Source: Gibbula magus (taxonomy: Eukaryota; Mollusca; Gastropoda; Trochida; Trochidae). From it: a stretch of 64,000 bases of DNA. A program made the position numbers and the translations under genes. Below are positions 53,601 to 63,245 of this stretch, one piece after another. The stretch's first letter is position 1. Each line of letters begins with the position of its first letter. The notes beneath the pieces are model-generated. The model had not been told where the DNA came from. It saw only the letters and a list, made by a program, of their open reading frames with translations, and made no database searches. The stretch spans positions 79,997,093 to 80,061,092 of the forward strand of contig OW388289.1 of the NCBI GenBank assembly GCA_936450465.1, written 5' to 3'.

Positions 53601-56600
53601 TGTTCCTGAGCTACCAGTGGGGGATCCAGAACGAGGTGAAGCTGCTCAAGCAACACCTGGAGAAGGCCGGATTCACCTGCTGGATGGACATTGGTCAGAT
53701 GGGAGGGGGAGACAAACTCTTCGAGAAGATTGACAAGGGCATCAGAGGAGCTAAACTCATCATCAGCTGTGTCACCGAGAAGTACGCAAAGTCTCCTAAC
53801 TGCAATAGAGAGGTCAGTGAATTCAACATTCGATATGCTATCTGATTGTTCTGGTTGACATTTGAACATTGAGTGATACCAATTCTCCAAAGAACTCTCT
53901 ATGAATTGTCTTAGGGATATAGTTATTTTGAGAAAGGTGACCCATATATGATATGTCCATTTAAATGGGGTCATAGCTGGTCCTGGACATTGCTCAGTTG
54001 ACTGCTATCACTGATGTTCAGCAACAATGGGTGACGGGTGACCCCCTTGTGGGCTGGTAAACCCTTGGCATCTGAAAGGTGATTCCCTATCCCATATTGA
54101 TAATTGATATATTAATTAATTGATTAGTATTATTAATTATATATTAACTATTAATTAAGAGACTTGTGGTATTACCCTGGGTAGGTGACTTTATTCTAAA
54201 CTAGTGTCCAAAAGAAACGATACCACGTCTTTGAGCGGACATTACAGGAAAACTTAACGACACCGAAATCTAGAATTGTTATTATTCTTTTGAGATTTCG
54301 TTCATTTAACATGTGTACAAAATTCATTTCAATCAGTACTTTGCATTCATTCGTACAAGTCTGTATTGACGTGAGGGGTCTGAAAATGAAAATTTCATTC
54401 ACACAAATGACTGAGACAAATGTTGAAAATGTCAAAAGAGGGGTCACTAAGTCACATTTGGATTCGGTATGTCCATCCCGAGCGTCAGAACGGGCAAATA
54501 CACGTCTATGTGTTGATGACGTCAGACGTCGGATGACTTCAGAAGATAAGCTTTGTCATTCTTCAAGGAGGCAATGGGCTGACTTGATGGACGCAAGTCT
54601 GAGCATAAAGGTCACTAATTCTTCGGTACACACGCTGTCTACCATTGTTCTTGAAGATGCAAAATCTGCTCCCATATGAGAGCATGACCATTGCTCAGTC
54701 TCTCTGTTGCCAACGTTGAAATCGTCTGTCTGTTTACTCATTGTTGACGCCTCAGGAACGGTTTGTGGTATGGACGACGTGTTCAGATATCATGAGTCTT
54801 CAATCTCTTTTACCAAACACGTGTCTCAGTGACGTCTTTGACGTTAACGTCGTAATGATGAATGGGTTTCAGAGATGAAATACCCGGATGTGGCGGTTTT
54901 CAATACGCGTAATCACCTTCTTCTCGACCTGCATCTTGTCCGATCTCTATCACGTAACCGTTGCGTTAACCTGGTGACTGCTATGCGCGCGCAACCGAAC
55001 CTTCTTGCGTCGTCGGTGTGTGAGACTGGCTATGTGACAATTCCAACGGCTCTCTCACTCTCAATGGCTGTCAAAACCGATATTTTCTTGTGTGCTTTTT
55101 GTTGCTTTGATACCAACGTGTATGGTCAGCCGTTTTATACACTTTATCTGCAGTTGCAAACTATGCTACCTAAAATAATGTCATTCTCACAAAGTGCACC
55201 ATTTCTTCGGATGTGATAAAATGTTCTCGGTATTTTCTATTGAATACACTGCATTTGGGATGTGGGATACGCAAAACCATGTGTTCATACGAAGAAAATC
55301 ACTTTGTAAAAAGATATTTTAAAAAAATAGATGGTATCGTTTCTTTTGGACACTAGTTTAAGTGTGCCTCTCACTCAGCAGTACGTGGTGAAGGTTGTGT
55401 TGGAGGATCTTCAAGCGACATATATGTCAGCCTGGGCTAGATCGTGGTAATAACGAGCGTAGCAGCTTGAGCATGCATTACAGATAAAAAGTGTGTCATA
55501 TAAATATCCATATTATTATTATCATTAATAACGTATTATAATTTATTTAGACAGTTGTAATATTACAATATCTTTATATGACCATGAATACGTTTCTCGC
55601 GTTTTCAGGTAAATCTCTCAGTTGGTCTGGGCAAGCCAATAATCCCGTTACTGATGGAGAAGCTGTCGTGGCCCCCTCCAGGTTCCATGGGCCCCATCTT
55701 CAGCGAGTACCTGTTTATTCGCTTCTTCACCCGGGCCGGGGAGGAGACGGGGGACCAGAGATATTGGTCAGCAGCAAAGTTCCAGGAACTTCTTATGCAG
55801 CTCAACTACAACAACGTTCAACCCGATGGAAGCAAAGTTGAAGATGGTGAGCTTAATATTCAAGGAGAATAATCTCTTGTGAAGTTGATTTCAACTTATT
55901 CTACAATCTCTGGGGTTTTTTTCCAAATAGAAGCCTTCGTATAGTGTTATAGAAACATCTTATATTTCTCAATCCCACCTTCTTATTTACAGAGTACAAG
56001 GACTGGTGGTGTCCTGTAGTTGAGGAGATCAAGATAGAGAAGAAGGAAGTGAAAGCCATGACAGCCGTCAGTCAGCAGAAACAGGAGGAAGTCGAGGTGA
56101 GGTGTAATTCTTGCCAACGAATATTTCTTAATAGTGCTCTTTTTATTTCTTTTCCTCTCAGAAACAAGCTCTCTCATAAGGTGCCGTTATTATCATAATC
56201 AACATGTTAAAGATTTTTCAAACTTTATTTTCTTAAAGCCTTTTCTTGGAAATTAATTTGTTCTGTGCTAAGAGATACTTACAAACGTCCCTTACTTCCA
56301 GGCGGGAACATCCTCCCCTGATGTCTTCATCTCCTACCAGTGGGGTAAACAGAAGCAAATACAGAAGTTGTACAAAACACTGACTCAGCTGGGCTTCACG
56401 TGTTGGATGGACATCCACCAGATGGGAGGAGGAGACTCTCTCTATGACAAGATCGACCGAGGAGTCCGAGGAGCCAAGGTCGTTCTGACTTGTGTCACAA
56501 CAAAATATGCTTTGTCTGCCAACTGCAGGAGAGAGGTGAGTCTTGCTGATGCTCTTAAGAAGCCGATTGTTCCTCTCCTGTTGGAGAGGATGACCTGGCC

Positions 56601-57108
56601 ACCAACTGGACCCATGAGTATGGTCTTCACCCAGCTTCTGTACATCACTTTTGCAAAGGACGAATCCGTACAGGAGAGATGGGATGGAGAGAAGTTTGAA
56701 GAGTTGAAAGTTAAACTGGATCAGTATGTTCCGGACATAATTAAAATCTACGACGAAGGAGCTCAGCCGATAGAAGATGGTTCAAAGAATGAACAAAATC
56801 GAGAAAAGACACCACCACCGCCGCCAACACCACCACAACCACCGAAAGAAAAGAAACCACAAACTGAAGAGAGGCCCAAGGATAAGTCACCACCACCACC
56901 ACAGCAGCCACCACCTCAAGAGCGACAGCCACCACCTCAACAGCGACAGCCACCACCGCAACAACAACTACCGCCTCAACAGCGACAACCACCACCTCAA
57001 CAACAACAACCAAGATCTCAACCCAATCATTCCCAGCCTCCGCCCCAAAGAAGACAGCAATCGCCACCAGCTACGGAAAAGAAGTCAAAATCCTGTACTC
57101 TACTTTAG
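35643..57108 (+). CDS. Gene B: tandem paralogue of gene A, ARM/HEAT-like, coiled-coil, Death, TIR-TIR, CaaX protein (1503 aa, 22 coding exons)
   Basis: Exons: 35643-35881, 36424-36586, 37061-37197, 37475-37625, 38428-38570, 40333-40489, 41609-41742, 42231-42354, 43419-43552, 44296-44425, 44850-44989, 45309-45462, 46127-46328, 46875-47011, 47346-47573, 48025-48248, 51688-51919, 52323-52596, 53553-53812, 55609-55846, 55993-56096, 56302-57108. They total 4512 nt without an internal stop. All junction phases equal those of gene A and most exon lengths are identical. The start ATG sits in a strong ACCATGG context. Domains: helical repeats (1-866), coiled coil (867-943), Death (944-1034), TIR1 (1035-1200, Glu E1121), TIR2 (from 1236, Glu E1313), Pro/Gln tail, CaaX CTLL. 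Intron 10 uses a GC donor. Introns hold a LINE, a TIR-bearing DNA element and several MITEs. The likely role is as for gene A, in immune or death signalling; inferred. Confidence 0.88.
37693..37834 (+). repeat. MITE copy in gene B intron 4
   Basis: Shares GCACTCAGACT, AAGTATTTATTCTGAAAATA and CTGTAAGAAATGGAATTT with 60977-61141. Internally it has expanded a (TTTTTCAATAT)n motif. Its ends are weakly inverted (CACTCAGAC versus GTGTTAAACT). Confidence 0.6.
38571..40332 (+). other. Gene B intron 5, with a promoter-like cassette and a small palindromic repeat
   Basis: The long intron contains the minus-strand promoter-like cassette at 39340-39400 and, at about 39655-39765, repeated GGAGCA/TGCTCC palindromes (CTGGGGAGCATGCTCTGCTC ... 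GATGCTCCGCTGG). No coding sequence was recognised. Confidence 0.5.
39340..39400 (-). promoter_or_regulatory. Promoter-like cassette on the minus strand inside gene B intron 5
   Basis: Read on the minus strand: ATTGG (CCAAT box, 39384-39388), GTCACGTGAC (E-box, core 39367-39372), CGGAAG (ETS-like), then CTATATAAG (TATA box, about 39344-39352), in that order over about 45 bases. AATAAAGG follows about 130 bases further on the same strand, near 39220. This could be a retroelement LTR or a real antisense promoter. I found no matching target duplication. Confidence 0.3.
42653..43431 (+). repeat. 77-bp minisatellite in gene B intron 8 that contains copies of the exon 9 splice acceptor
   Basis: About ten units, each with a form of TGTATGTCTGCAGGGGTTTG followed by AAGAAG, then GGCACATGTAAATCCAGTAA and TTGTATGTTTACG. 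The real exon 9 begins at 43419 inside the last unit, so its acceptor and first 12 or so coding bases (GGGTTTGAAGAA) belong to the repeat. Identical TCTGCAG acceptors end at 43033, 43264, 43341 and 43418; spacings are 231, 77 and 77. Weaker ones end at 42809 and 42885. Confidence 0.85.
43673..43795 (-). mobile_element. Degraded copy of the tRNA-derived SINE
   Basis: Matches the 9.8-kb SINE at CCTTATAATGCCGAGCGCCA, GCAAGGAA and ATCACTGAGCTACATTC (the eroded box A region), in the same minus orientation. The tail is missing. It lies in gene B intron 9. Confidence 0.6.
48336..49111. mobile_element. Non-autonomous DNA transposon with CAGTGGAC termini (gene B intron 16)
   Basis: The left end CAGTGGACTCTG (after TA) is matched in inverted orientation by the right end AGAGGGTCCACTG. 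Further inward, AAACCGGCAC and CCGGCAC motifs recur on both arms. Length is 776 bases. TA-flanked CAGTGGAC-type ends fit the pogo/Tigger group; the right-hand TA is not intact. No transposase was recognised. Confidence 0.55.
49230..51615 (-). mobile_element. 5'-truncated, frameshifted L1/Tx1-type LINE, antisense in gene B intron 16
   Basis: Three overlapping minus-strand frames (51610-51167, 51222-50563, 50597-49449) form one reverse transcriptase broken by two frameshifts. Seen: LKNWRPITLLNAIYKIISS, QTGFIPGRTISENTRL, IIDFEKAFDTV, GCRQGDPISPYLFLFVVEIL and the catalytic QYADDTELFL. The C-terminal domain has NFIWNDKKDKIKR and CSFCKDYSESICHVYWDC, a CCHC-like knuckle typical of L1/Tx1 elements. 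The 5' part, with the endonuclease, is missing, as in most genomic LINE copies. The tail at 49231-49268 is (TTTTA)n on the + strand. It is dead and non-coding for gene B. Confidence 0.85.
51688..51919 (+). other. Gene B exon 17: coiled-coil segment
   Basis: Residues 867-943, for example ISQIDTRVTQTEMGLVLVNQ and VDKLEASVDETKAKVEELDS. Same length and phase as A exon 17. It begins right after the antisense LINE insertion in intron 16, about 70 bases from the LINE end. Confidence 0.75.
52323..52596 (+). other. Gene B exon 18: Death domain
   Basis: Encodes the same Death-fold motifs as gene A: DWRLLSHRLGYSNDDIRNWA, MLNEWYATRKTSEATFAVLT and MDRMDAAIIVENAMKMAG. From about 52410 to the donor there is a single base difference from A over about 188 bases. 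The phase-1 donor GTAAGT can join either the TIR1 exon at 53553 or the alternative exon at 52792. Confidence 0.9.
52792..53330 (+). CDS. Gene B alternative terminal exon: coiled-coil tail replacing TIR-TIR-CaaX
   Basis: The acceptor TTGTCTTCAG ends at 52791. Joined to the Death exon (phase 1), it reads D-C-S-G-L-K-T-E-D-W-I-N-E-L for 179 residues to TGA at 53328-53330, giving a 1213-residue isoform. The tail is acidic and Glu/Gln-rich, ending in a heptad-like segment (IDDQQRQIDTLNSQVEVLMK). It has no TIR and no CaaX. Two facts support it being real: the long open frame and an exactly matching phase. Gene A has only about 213 bases in the equivalent intron and no counterpart. It would make a soluble Death-only form, possibly dominant-negative; inferred. 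It could also be a chance frame, though 179 codons open in such AT-rich DNA with a good acceptor makes that less likely. Confidence 0.65.
53553..55846 (+). other. Gene B exons 19-20: TIR domain 1, split by an intron carrying a DNA element
   Basis: Exons 53553-53812 and 55609-55846 encode residues 1035-1200 with VFLSYQWG, WMDIGQMGGGDKLFEKIDKG, SPNCNRE (E1121) and KPIIPLLMEKLSWPPPG. The intron is 1796 bases, against 131 in gene A, mainly because of the inverted-repeat element at 54198-55359. Coding DNA is nearly identical to A except at both ends of exon 19. Confidence 0.9.
54198..55359. mobile_element. Non-autonomous DNA element with 28-bp perfect inverted repeats (gene B intron 19)
   Basis: AAACTAGTGTCCAAAAGAAA continuing CGATACCA at 54198-54225 is exactly inverted at 55332-55359. 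The ends contain TA|GTGTCC, so a Tc1/mariner-like element with TA target duplication fits (TA at 54202 and 55353). The palindromic AAAC/GTTT flanks leave the border uncertain. Total length is 1162 bases. The inner open frame at 54290-54679 shows no transposase motif I recognise. Gene A lacks it. Confidence 0.75.
56302..57108 (+). other. Gene B exon 22: TIR domain 2, Pro/Gln tail and CaaX box
   Basis: Starts AGTSSPDVFISYQWGKQ and carries WMDIHQMGGGDSLYDKIDRG, LSANCRREV (E1313) and KPIVPLLLERMTWPPTGP. The donor-like GAG|GTGAGT at 56536 lies inside the coding exon, as in A. The Pro/Gln tract is four residues shorter overall than in A through repeat-unit changes. It ends KKSKSCTLL, a Leu-type CaaX box. 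Confidence 0.9.
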
Positions 57109-58140
57109 CTGAAATGTTATATGTGATATCAACAGTCTGTGATAGATAAAATGTGTGCCTTTTTCAGATAATTATGCTGAAGGTCCCTTTTTGTCATACT
57201 TGTGCTCTCAGTTTATAGTTCTATTGGTGTATACAGGTCGCTATGGATGTCATGTGTTTATTGTACAGGAGAAACATGTTTTGCAATGACCACTGACCAA
57301 AGGGATAAATTAGCTCTGTATAAGAAAATATAAGTAATTTCATAGTTAATAATACAAGATACATTACATAATGTACAGAGGTGTGACTTGACAGTATGAA
57401 ATGATGTTGATTTTTATTATGACCATTGTGATTTAGAGTTAAAGGGAGACTTCGTCAAAGGGTCTAATCATTATAGACCCGGTCTAACCAATAGAAATCA
57501 TTATAGACCCGGGCTGATTAGCTCTCTTGCCAGCCGCTGATTATATAAATATGGGTCCCATGGGAAATGCCGATGGCGTCTCGCTTTAAGATATACGGCA
57601 ATACATGACATGATGACAACATATCCACCTACCCTAACAACCAACCAGTTAGCATCACACAGGCAATCATGTTTCCAATCTCGAAGTTCATTAGAAAACA
57701 AAATTTTCACGTTAACAACTTCTATATAATGAACACATTCGATGTTTCGTAGTACATACTTACTCCTGATGAAAGAGTAAACATATACTCATCAACATCG
57801 TTCACAGTAAAGAAGTTATTATCCAGAAAATGTTGTTTTCTTATATGATCAATTAACTTGTAAATGCCCTTCATAGATTGATTGTTGACTTGACTTGTTT
57901 ATTGGTTATTTATTACAAAACCTTTCCCTCTTTTTATCCGATTTCGCGGATCACTGTTTGGCTGGCAGTTTTCCATATATATGTTTCAGTTTGTAAGTAT
58001 AATAGGTGCAATAATTGTACTGTAAATGTACGCAGTGGTGATCAACGTTTTAATGTGTTACAGCCTGTCAGTTAATGTTGAATGAAGTTGGAGCGTGCCT
58101 TAATATAATTATAATGGTCATACCTTTATTAAATAAACTT
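57109..58140 (+). other. 3' flank/UTR of gene B, with candidate polyadenylation signal at 58132-58137
   Basis: The first about 208 bases are homologous to the gene A 3' flank. Around 57465-57520, AATCATTATAGACCCGG occurs twice. AATAAA at 58132-58137, in TTTATTAAATAAACTTTATC, is the first clear canonical signal noticed. Its use is unverified. Confidence 0.35.
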
Positions 58141-58814
58141 TATCATACTTGTCTTTTATTAATTCGTGATTACTTGATGTGAATGACAAACCTATAGAAC
58201 TAAATTTATCTACAGATTGCCTATATAAGCTTTAAATTCGTATCATGTTTATTAACTACCACATCAAGGCATAATATGGGTTACCTTTCATTTTGGGTGA
58301 AACACAAATTTAGATCTTAACCTTTTTAGAATAAAAAAGACTAACTAAAGAATTATTTCCCCTGTATATGGAATTTAATGAGTGTGTCCTGTTGTAAAAC
58401 AATTATAAATTTTTAAAAATTTAATCGAAAGTTAATTAAATATGGATTTACTATATATTGCCTTGAGTATTGTTTCTGTTTGATTACATATCAATAATGA
58501 AATACATCTTTGAAAATCTTACTTTATATAGAGAAGTTTCTATTGGCGCAAGGCTTTCAACACCTGTTGTCAAATCTACAGATGAGATATTCCATAAGAA
58601 AAGAAGGCTTGATATATCCAAATAATATTAGATGAGTAAGGGAATCTTATTGATTAAACAATTAAGTATTAACTGATCTATTGCACTATGAACTACGACC
58701 GGAGAAACCATTAATGTTAAGGGACACGGAAGTATTTTTCAAACTGCAGTGTAAGGTAAATCTGCTTCTCCAGGCTGGCTTACCTCCCTTGACGTATATA
58801 CATCTCCTTATCGG
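58141..58814. other. Gene-free stretch between gene B and the broken TIR copy
   Basis: AT-rich, with no exon or repeat recognised. Confidence 0.4.
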
Positions 58815-59115
58815 TGAGGCAAACAGAACCAGATACAGAAGTTGTGTAAGTCAGCTTGGCTTCACCTGTTGGATGGACATCCACAAGATGGGAGGAGGAG
58901 ACTCTCTCTATGACAAGATCGACCGAGGAGTCCGAGGGGCCAAGGTCGTTCTGACTTGTGTCACCACAAAATATGCTTTGTCTGCCAACTGCAGGAGAGA
59001 GATGATGCTCTCAAGAAGCCGATTGTTCCTCTTCTGTTGGAGAAGATGACCTGGCCACCAACTGGACCCATGAGTATGGTATATACAGGTATCCACTACG
59101 TCACCTTCACCAACG
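58815..59115 (+). pseudogene. Broken TIR2 copy downstream of gene B
   Basis: Homology starts near AAACAGAACCAGATACAGAA, corresponding to KQKQIQK of gene B. It continues through QLGFTCWMDIHKMGGGDSLY, RGVRGAKVVLTCVTTKYALS and NCRRE. A deletion of about 10 bases removes GTGAGTCTTG and shifts the frame, so DALKKPIVPLLLEKMTWPPT lies in another frame. Homology fades after GPMSMVYTG. There is no Pro-rich tail or CaaX. The deletion falls exactly on the donor-like GTGAGT of the intact exons. It is too broken for a TIR fold. Confidence 0.8.
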
Positions 59116-59863
59116 TATGTACAGCTGGAATGAGGCAACCAGTATGTCAAGCATTATCTCGTACATCATCAACCTTGATAAAATAACAGTAATTTCACAA
59201 CATCAGTATATGTATAATCCTCAACCAGAAGAACAACAACATTAAGTTAAACTGAAACCGCAACAACAGGCAAATACGCCCAACCTCAGAACAGGACAAA
59301 GGCTTTTCTCATAATATTGCCATTAAATGGCACTAATGTACAATTTCACATGGAATATTTTTTCTCAAAGAAAACAACATTTTGGGAACACCTAAAAGGC
59401 GAATCATGGATATATATGTATATATGCTACCAGTACTCTAAGTGACACTCAACTGGTGATATTATATTGCGGAAATATTATGCTATCACTGTGCTGTTTG
59501 ATACCAAATAGATCTCATTATGTTACATACATGAATAAGAATGACGTCACAGACAACATAATGCACTGAAACAATGGTTGCTAAGTAAACTTGATATGTG
59601 CACATGTCGAAAATATTAACTTGTTTGTTTTTAACAATATAAGGGTAATAACATGTTATACACAACAGAGTACAATGTAAATTAGAACAAATAACATTTT
59701 CAGCTTCATGTACTGTATGATATCAGCAAGTTAAAGATTACAACACACTAATGCTTAAGGAACTGTGTTACACTAAATGTTACACTATTATTCGTTATTC
59801 GTTAAGAAATGCTTTATACAACATTCAATACATTGCAATATAACACATTATAATTATAATGTT
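59116..59863. other. Gene-free stretch
   Basis: No gene or repeat recognised. A Gln/Asn-rich patch (GAAGAACAACAACATT, CCGCAACAACAGG) near 59230-59275 may be an eroded trace of the Pro/Gln tail; this is weak. Confidence 0.35.
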
Positions 59864-60290
59864 ATTAATTAAGTATATCCGTATTGGCCCAGTTACATGT
59901 CCGAGGTTCGTTGTATTGGCCCGAGACGAAGTCGAGGGCCAATACAACGAACCGAGGACCTGTAACTCGGCCAATACGGAAATACTTAATTAATGACAAT
60001 TTTATTAATTAACTTCTTTTCATTCTATTTGCACAACACTAGACATCTCATTTATATTGAAATAACAAATAGCACGGGTCAAAGTTGTGAAGCGACAGCT
60101 TCGGGCTTTCACCAAAAATGTGCAACTGCATGCGCATGCTCATACTCATATTGGCCCAGTTTGTCTCATATTGGCCCAGTTTGTCCCGTATTGGCCCAGT
60201 ATCCCCGTATTGGCCCAATTGTCGAATCATATACTCTAGGCCGTAAACGCCATATAAGTACCATAACATTGATAGTTAATTAATAAGTTA
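59864..60290. mobile_element. Fold-back element plus TATTGGCCCAGT repeats
   Basis: The core at 59864-59993 is a near-perfect inverted repeat of about 58 bases per arm (AATTAAGTATATCCGTATTG ... CAATACGGAAATACTTAATT) around GAGACGAAGTCGA. From 60149 to 60218 the motif (G/A)TATTGGCCCAGTTTGTC is repeated four times with variation. AATTAATAA near 60281 mirrors TTATTAATT at 59872, so the whole 59.87-60.29 kb may be one element. No protein is encoded. Confidence 0.65.
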
Positions 60291-60364
60291 TCGTAAGTGA
60301 GTATATCACAGTACGGAGTAAAGACTCCAGTGTTTCTGTGGAATAAACTACGTGACAAGTGTTG

Positions 60365-60368
<4 letters not shown>

Positions 60369-60439
<71 letters not shown>
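60369..60439 (+). repeat. (TA)n microsatellite
   Basis: About 35 uninterrupted TA dinucleotides, ending TATATGTATGTATAATG. Confidence 0.95.
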
Positions 60440-60447
<8 letters not shown>

Positions 60448-60976
60448 AATGAAAAACACACCACTTTTACATTTTTACTTTCAGATTTATCATCAAAATG
60501 CATAAACATGACATAACGTAATGTATATCCCAGTATACATAAGCTATTCATGTATAAATCAATATGTATTTGTTTGCAATGAGCTGGTAAAAGTGCTTCA
60601 TGAATAAACATTGATTTACTATACTACAATACCATATGCTACTACATGAGGCCATCTCAATAAATTGAACACAATAGAATATACCAGCCGGTATAAAACT
60701 CAAACGATGTCATTGTATAAAGGGCCTATATGCACACCCATATACATGCCAGTTATAAGTACATATAGGTTAAATATGTTAAATATTCTCGCTATTTACT
60801 ATCAGGTGTCATACTACATTATGATATGACAAAAATGGCGTATGCTTTGCAATGGAATACAATGCAGCTAATTTTGAGAATATTGTACCCATATTTACAT
60901 CTACTTCTAAAATTTGCTAAAAGAATATGCGATATAATGTAATACAAAATAAACTTCAAATTTACACAACTATATA

Positions 60977-61141
60977 GTCTTACACTCAGACTATGAAAAA
61001 AGTATTTATTCTGAAAATATCACCATTTTATTAAATATTGAAAAGGAGACTGTAAGAAATGGAATTTTCATAAAAATAATGTATAAAAAAAAGGCTCCTT
61101 TTCAATTTTTTTTTTTTTTTTAATGTCTAAGTGTTAGACTA
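60977..61141 (+). repeat. Complete MITE, relative of 37693-37834
   Basis: Ends are AGTCTTACACTCAGAC and, inverted, GTCTAAGTGTTAGACT. Inside, GAAAAGGAGACTG is inverted as GGCTCCTTTTC. It shares AAGTATTTATTCTGAAAATA and TGTAAGAAATGGAATTT with the gene B intron 4 copy. Confidence 0.65.
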
Positions 61142-62872
61142 ACAACTATACAGCAAGTACAAGTACAAAATTGTACAACTTACAAATAAAGCATCACAAT
61201 AATGTACAAACTTACAAATAAAGCATCACAATAATGTACAAACTTACAAATAATGTATCACAATAATGTAAAAAAAAGTTTTAAATAATAAATCACAATA
61301 ATGTAAAAAAAAAAATAATAATAAAAGAATATATCACAATGAAATGAAACGTAATATAACAGAAGGTCAAATTAACGATGGGCATCATAGTATAACGCAA
61401 TAATACACGTATAATGTAACATTTTTCATACCCAGCTGTTGATCTACTGTATACTATACTACATTAAAACGTCGAACGTCACAACAAGATCTTTGAAACA
61501 GTAGGCCCTATACAATTCCTCAAATGAAATTTTTAATATATGATGCAATAAAAAAAGGTATAATCATAATGCTTTATCGGGGTATTTTAATTGATAAGAC
61601 TAATGAATACCCTGGTTATAATAGACGGGTTGGAGCAGGGTATAATACAATGTAAGAAAATCCTGTTATTGCCTGCAGATAGGGTAATCCCTGTAGTGAC
61701 TATTTCAAAAAAATATTTGTCGTACTGGAGAAACAAAGATTAGATAGGCTTCTACATGTAGGTTGTGAGTCATGTTGCCTGTATTTTGGGTAGATGAGTC
61801 TTTAATCTACAATTTATTATCCTCATTGGCTAAGGAGTATGTACAAAAATATGTTTTATACCATACCACGCCATACCATACCATACCATTAGCCTTTCAG
61901 ACCTGATGAGCTCAAAAACGATAATACCAAAATGTCATTGGTTATACATTATCGCAATATAACTTACATGTACACAAGTATAACTTTACACAAGTACATT
62001 AATAATCAAATGGATGCAATATAATGCACCCGGACAGGTACATTAATAACTTCACGCATGTTTGACTAGTTATGAAATATGAAAGGCGTAAGCGACAGTA
62101 CGTACCTCGTGTTATGTAATGTACATGACCAGTTGAGCGTGTCGTGTTTATTCTATCACTTTATTCAGATTCTGTGCTGCGTATTAATGCGTAGATCTAT
62201 ATTAGACTTACACGTTTCTCTCTCAACTATGTGCTACTCTATTACATATTGAAAATGTCCTCTGGGTTAAGATTCAAAATATACCGGAAGTTTCCATGAA
62301 AATATAGGCCTACCATTCTGAATTGAATTGTTTGATACAATCTAGCTCTGGTAAATTCAAACTTAGTTCAGAGGCGGATGTTGCCTTTTTGTAATATATC
62401 TTAATCTAATTTAAGATGAAAAATATGTTCTACTTCACTGAAAAAAAGATGCTCTACTTCACTGAAAATCTTATTTAGATACAAGGAATATTTATTGATA
62501 AATATACAAAAATTCCCTTTATCAGAATAAAGTTTTGCTCATCTCTCCAACTTATATAAATGTTCTAAACAAGTTATGCCGATGTTTAAATTATGCCAGG
62601 AAAATAAAACGTTCTGATTTGTTTGTAAAGCTGATGCAATAATGTCTACTATATTTTGGGCGGGTGGTCTTTTACTGATAACATGTCTGTCTGTCTGTCT
62701 ATATTAACTTGTAATGCTATGTATGTTATTCTCCAATATTCCATACATAGTTGTCCCCCTTTTGACAGAACTGTGAGTAAAAGTATTATGGTTCGGCGTA
62801 AGTTCACCTAACTGTATTTGTATTGTATGGGTAAATACATGTATAGGGCTACGTGCGACACAAATTACCGTA
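61142..62872. other. Gene-free AT-rich stretch
   Basis: Holds tandem ACAATAATGTACAAACTTACAAATAAAGCATC-type repeats (about 35 bp, 61175-61320) and the reversed dispersed-repeat fragment at 61797-61914. No gene was recognised. Confidence 0.45.
61797..61914 (-). repeat. Fragment of the AGCTCATCAGG dispersed repeat, reversed
   Basis: CTACAATTTATTATCCTCAT and TTGGCTAAGGAGT, then (CCATA)n and GACCTGATGAGCT, are the reverse complement of the start of 14427-14782. Third copy in the window. Confidence 0.55.
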
Positions 62873-63245
62873 AATTCTTGAATTCTCGCCTGTCGTGAAT
62901 AATCGCATGCCTTATATAATCGCCAGGCCTAAGCCCTCTTTGAAATACATATAATCGCCTGTCTTGAATATTCGTCGGGTTAAAGTTAGCAAATGAAATG
63001 AAAACAAACTAATGGGGGTCTCCTTTGTAAAATAATTCCGACATATAGGCACATTTATGCAATGGCAAGAACTGCATTTCCAATATGCACGACTTATATG
63101 CGGCAATGCAGTTTTTGTTTTAATTATTAAACATTGTATACATATATTATGGCCTTGAAAAAATAATCGCCTGCCTTGAATAATCGCCTGATCAAATGAA
63201 TGTTTAAATTTGATGATCGCCGGGCGATTATTCAAGGATTTACTT
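62873..63245. mobile_element. MITE-like element with AATAATCGCCTG subterminal repeats
   Basis: GTAAATTCTTGAATTCTCGC at the left is inverted as GGCGATTATTCAAGGATTTA at the right. AATAATCGC(C)TG(C/T)CTTG recurs several times near both ends in inverted orientation. About 373 bases; the open frame across it is an artefact. Confidence 0.6.

Noticed and set aside
54290..54679. Transposase gene in the inverted-repeat element
   Set aside because: The frame has no DDE-type motif or helix-turn-helix that I can recognise and is too short.
60348..60611. Minus-strand frame with poly(Ile-Tyr)
   Set aside because: Generated by the (TA)n microsatellite.
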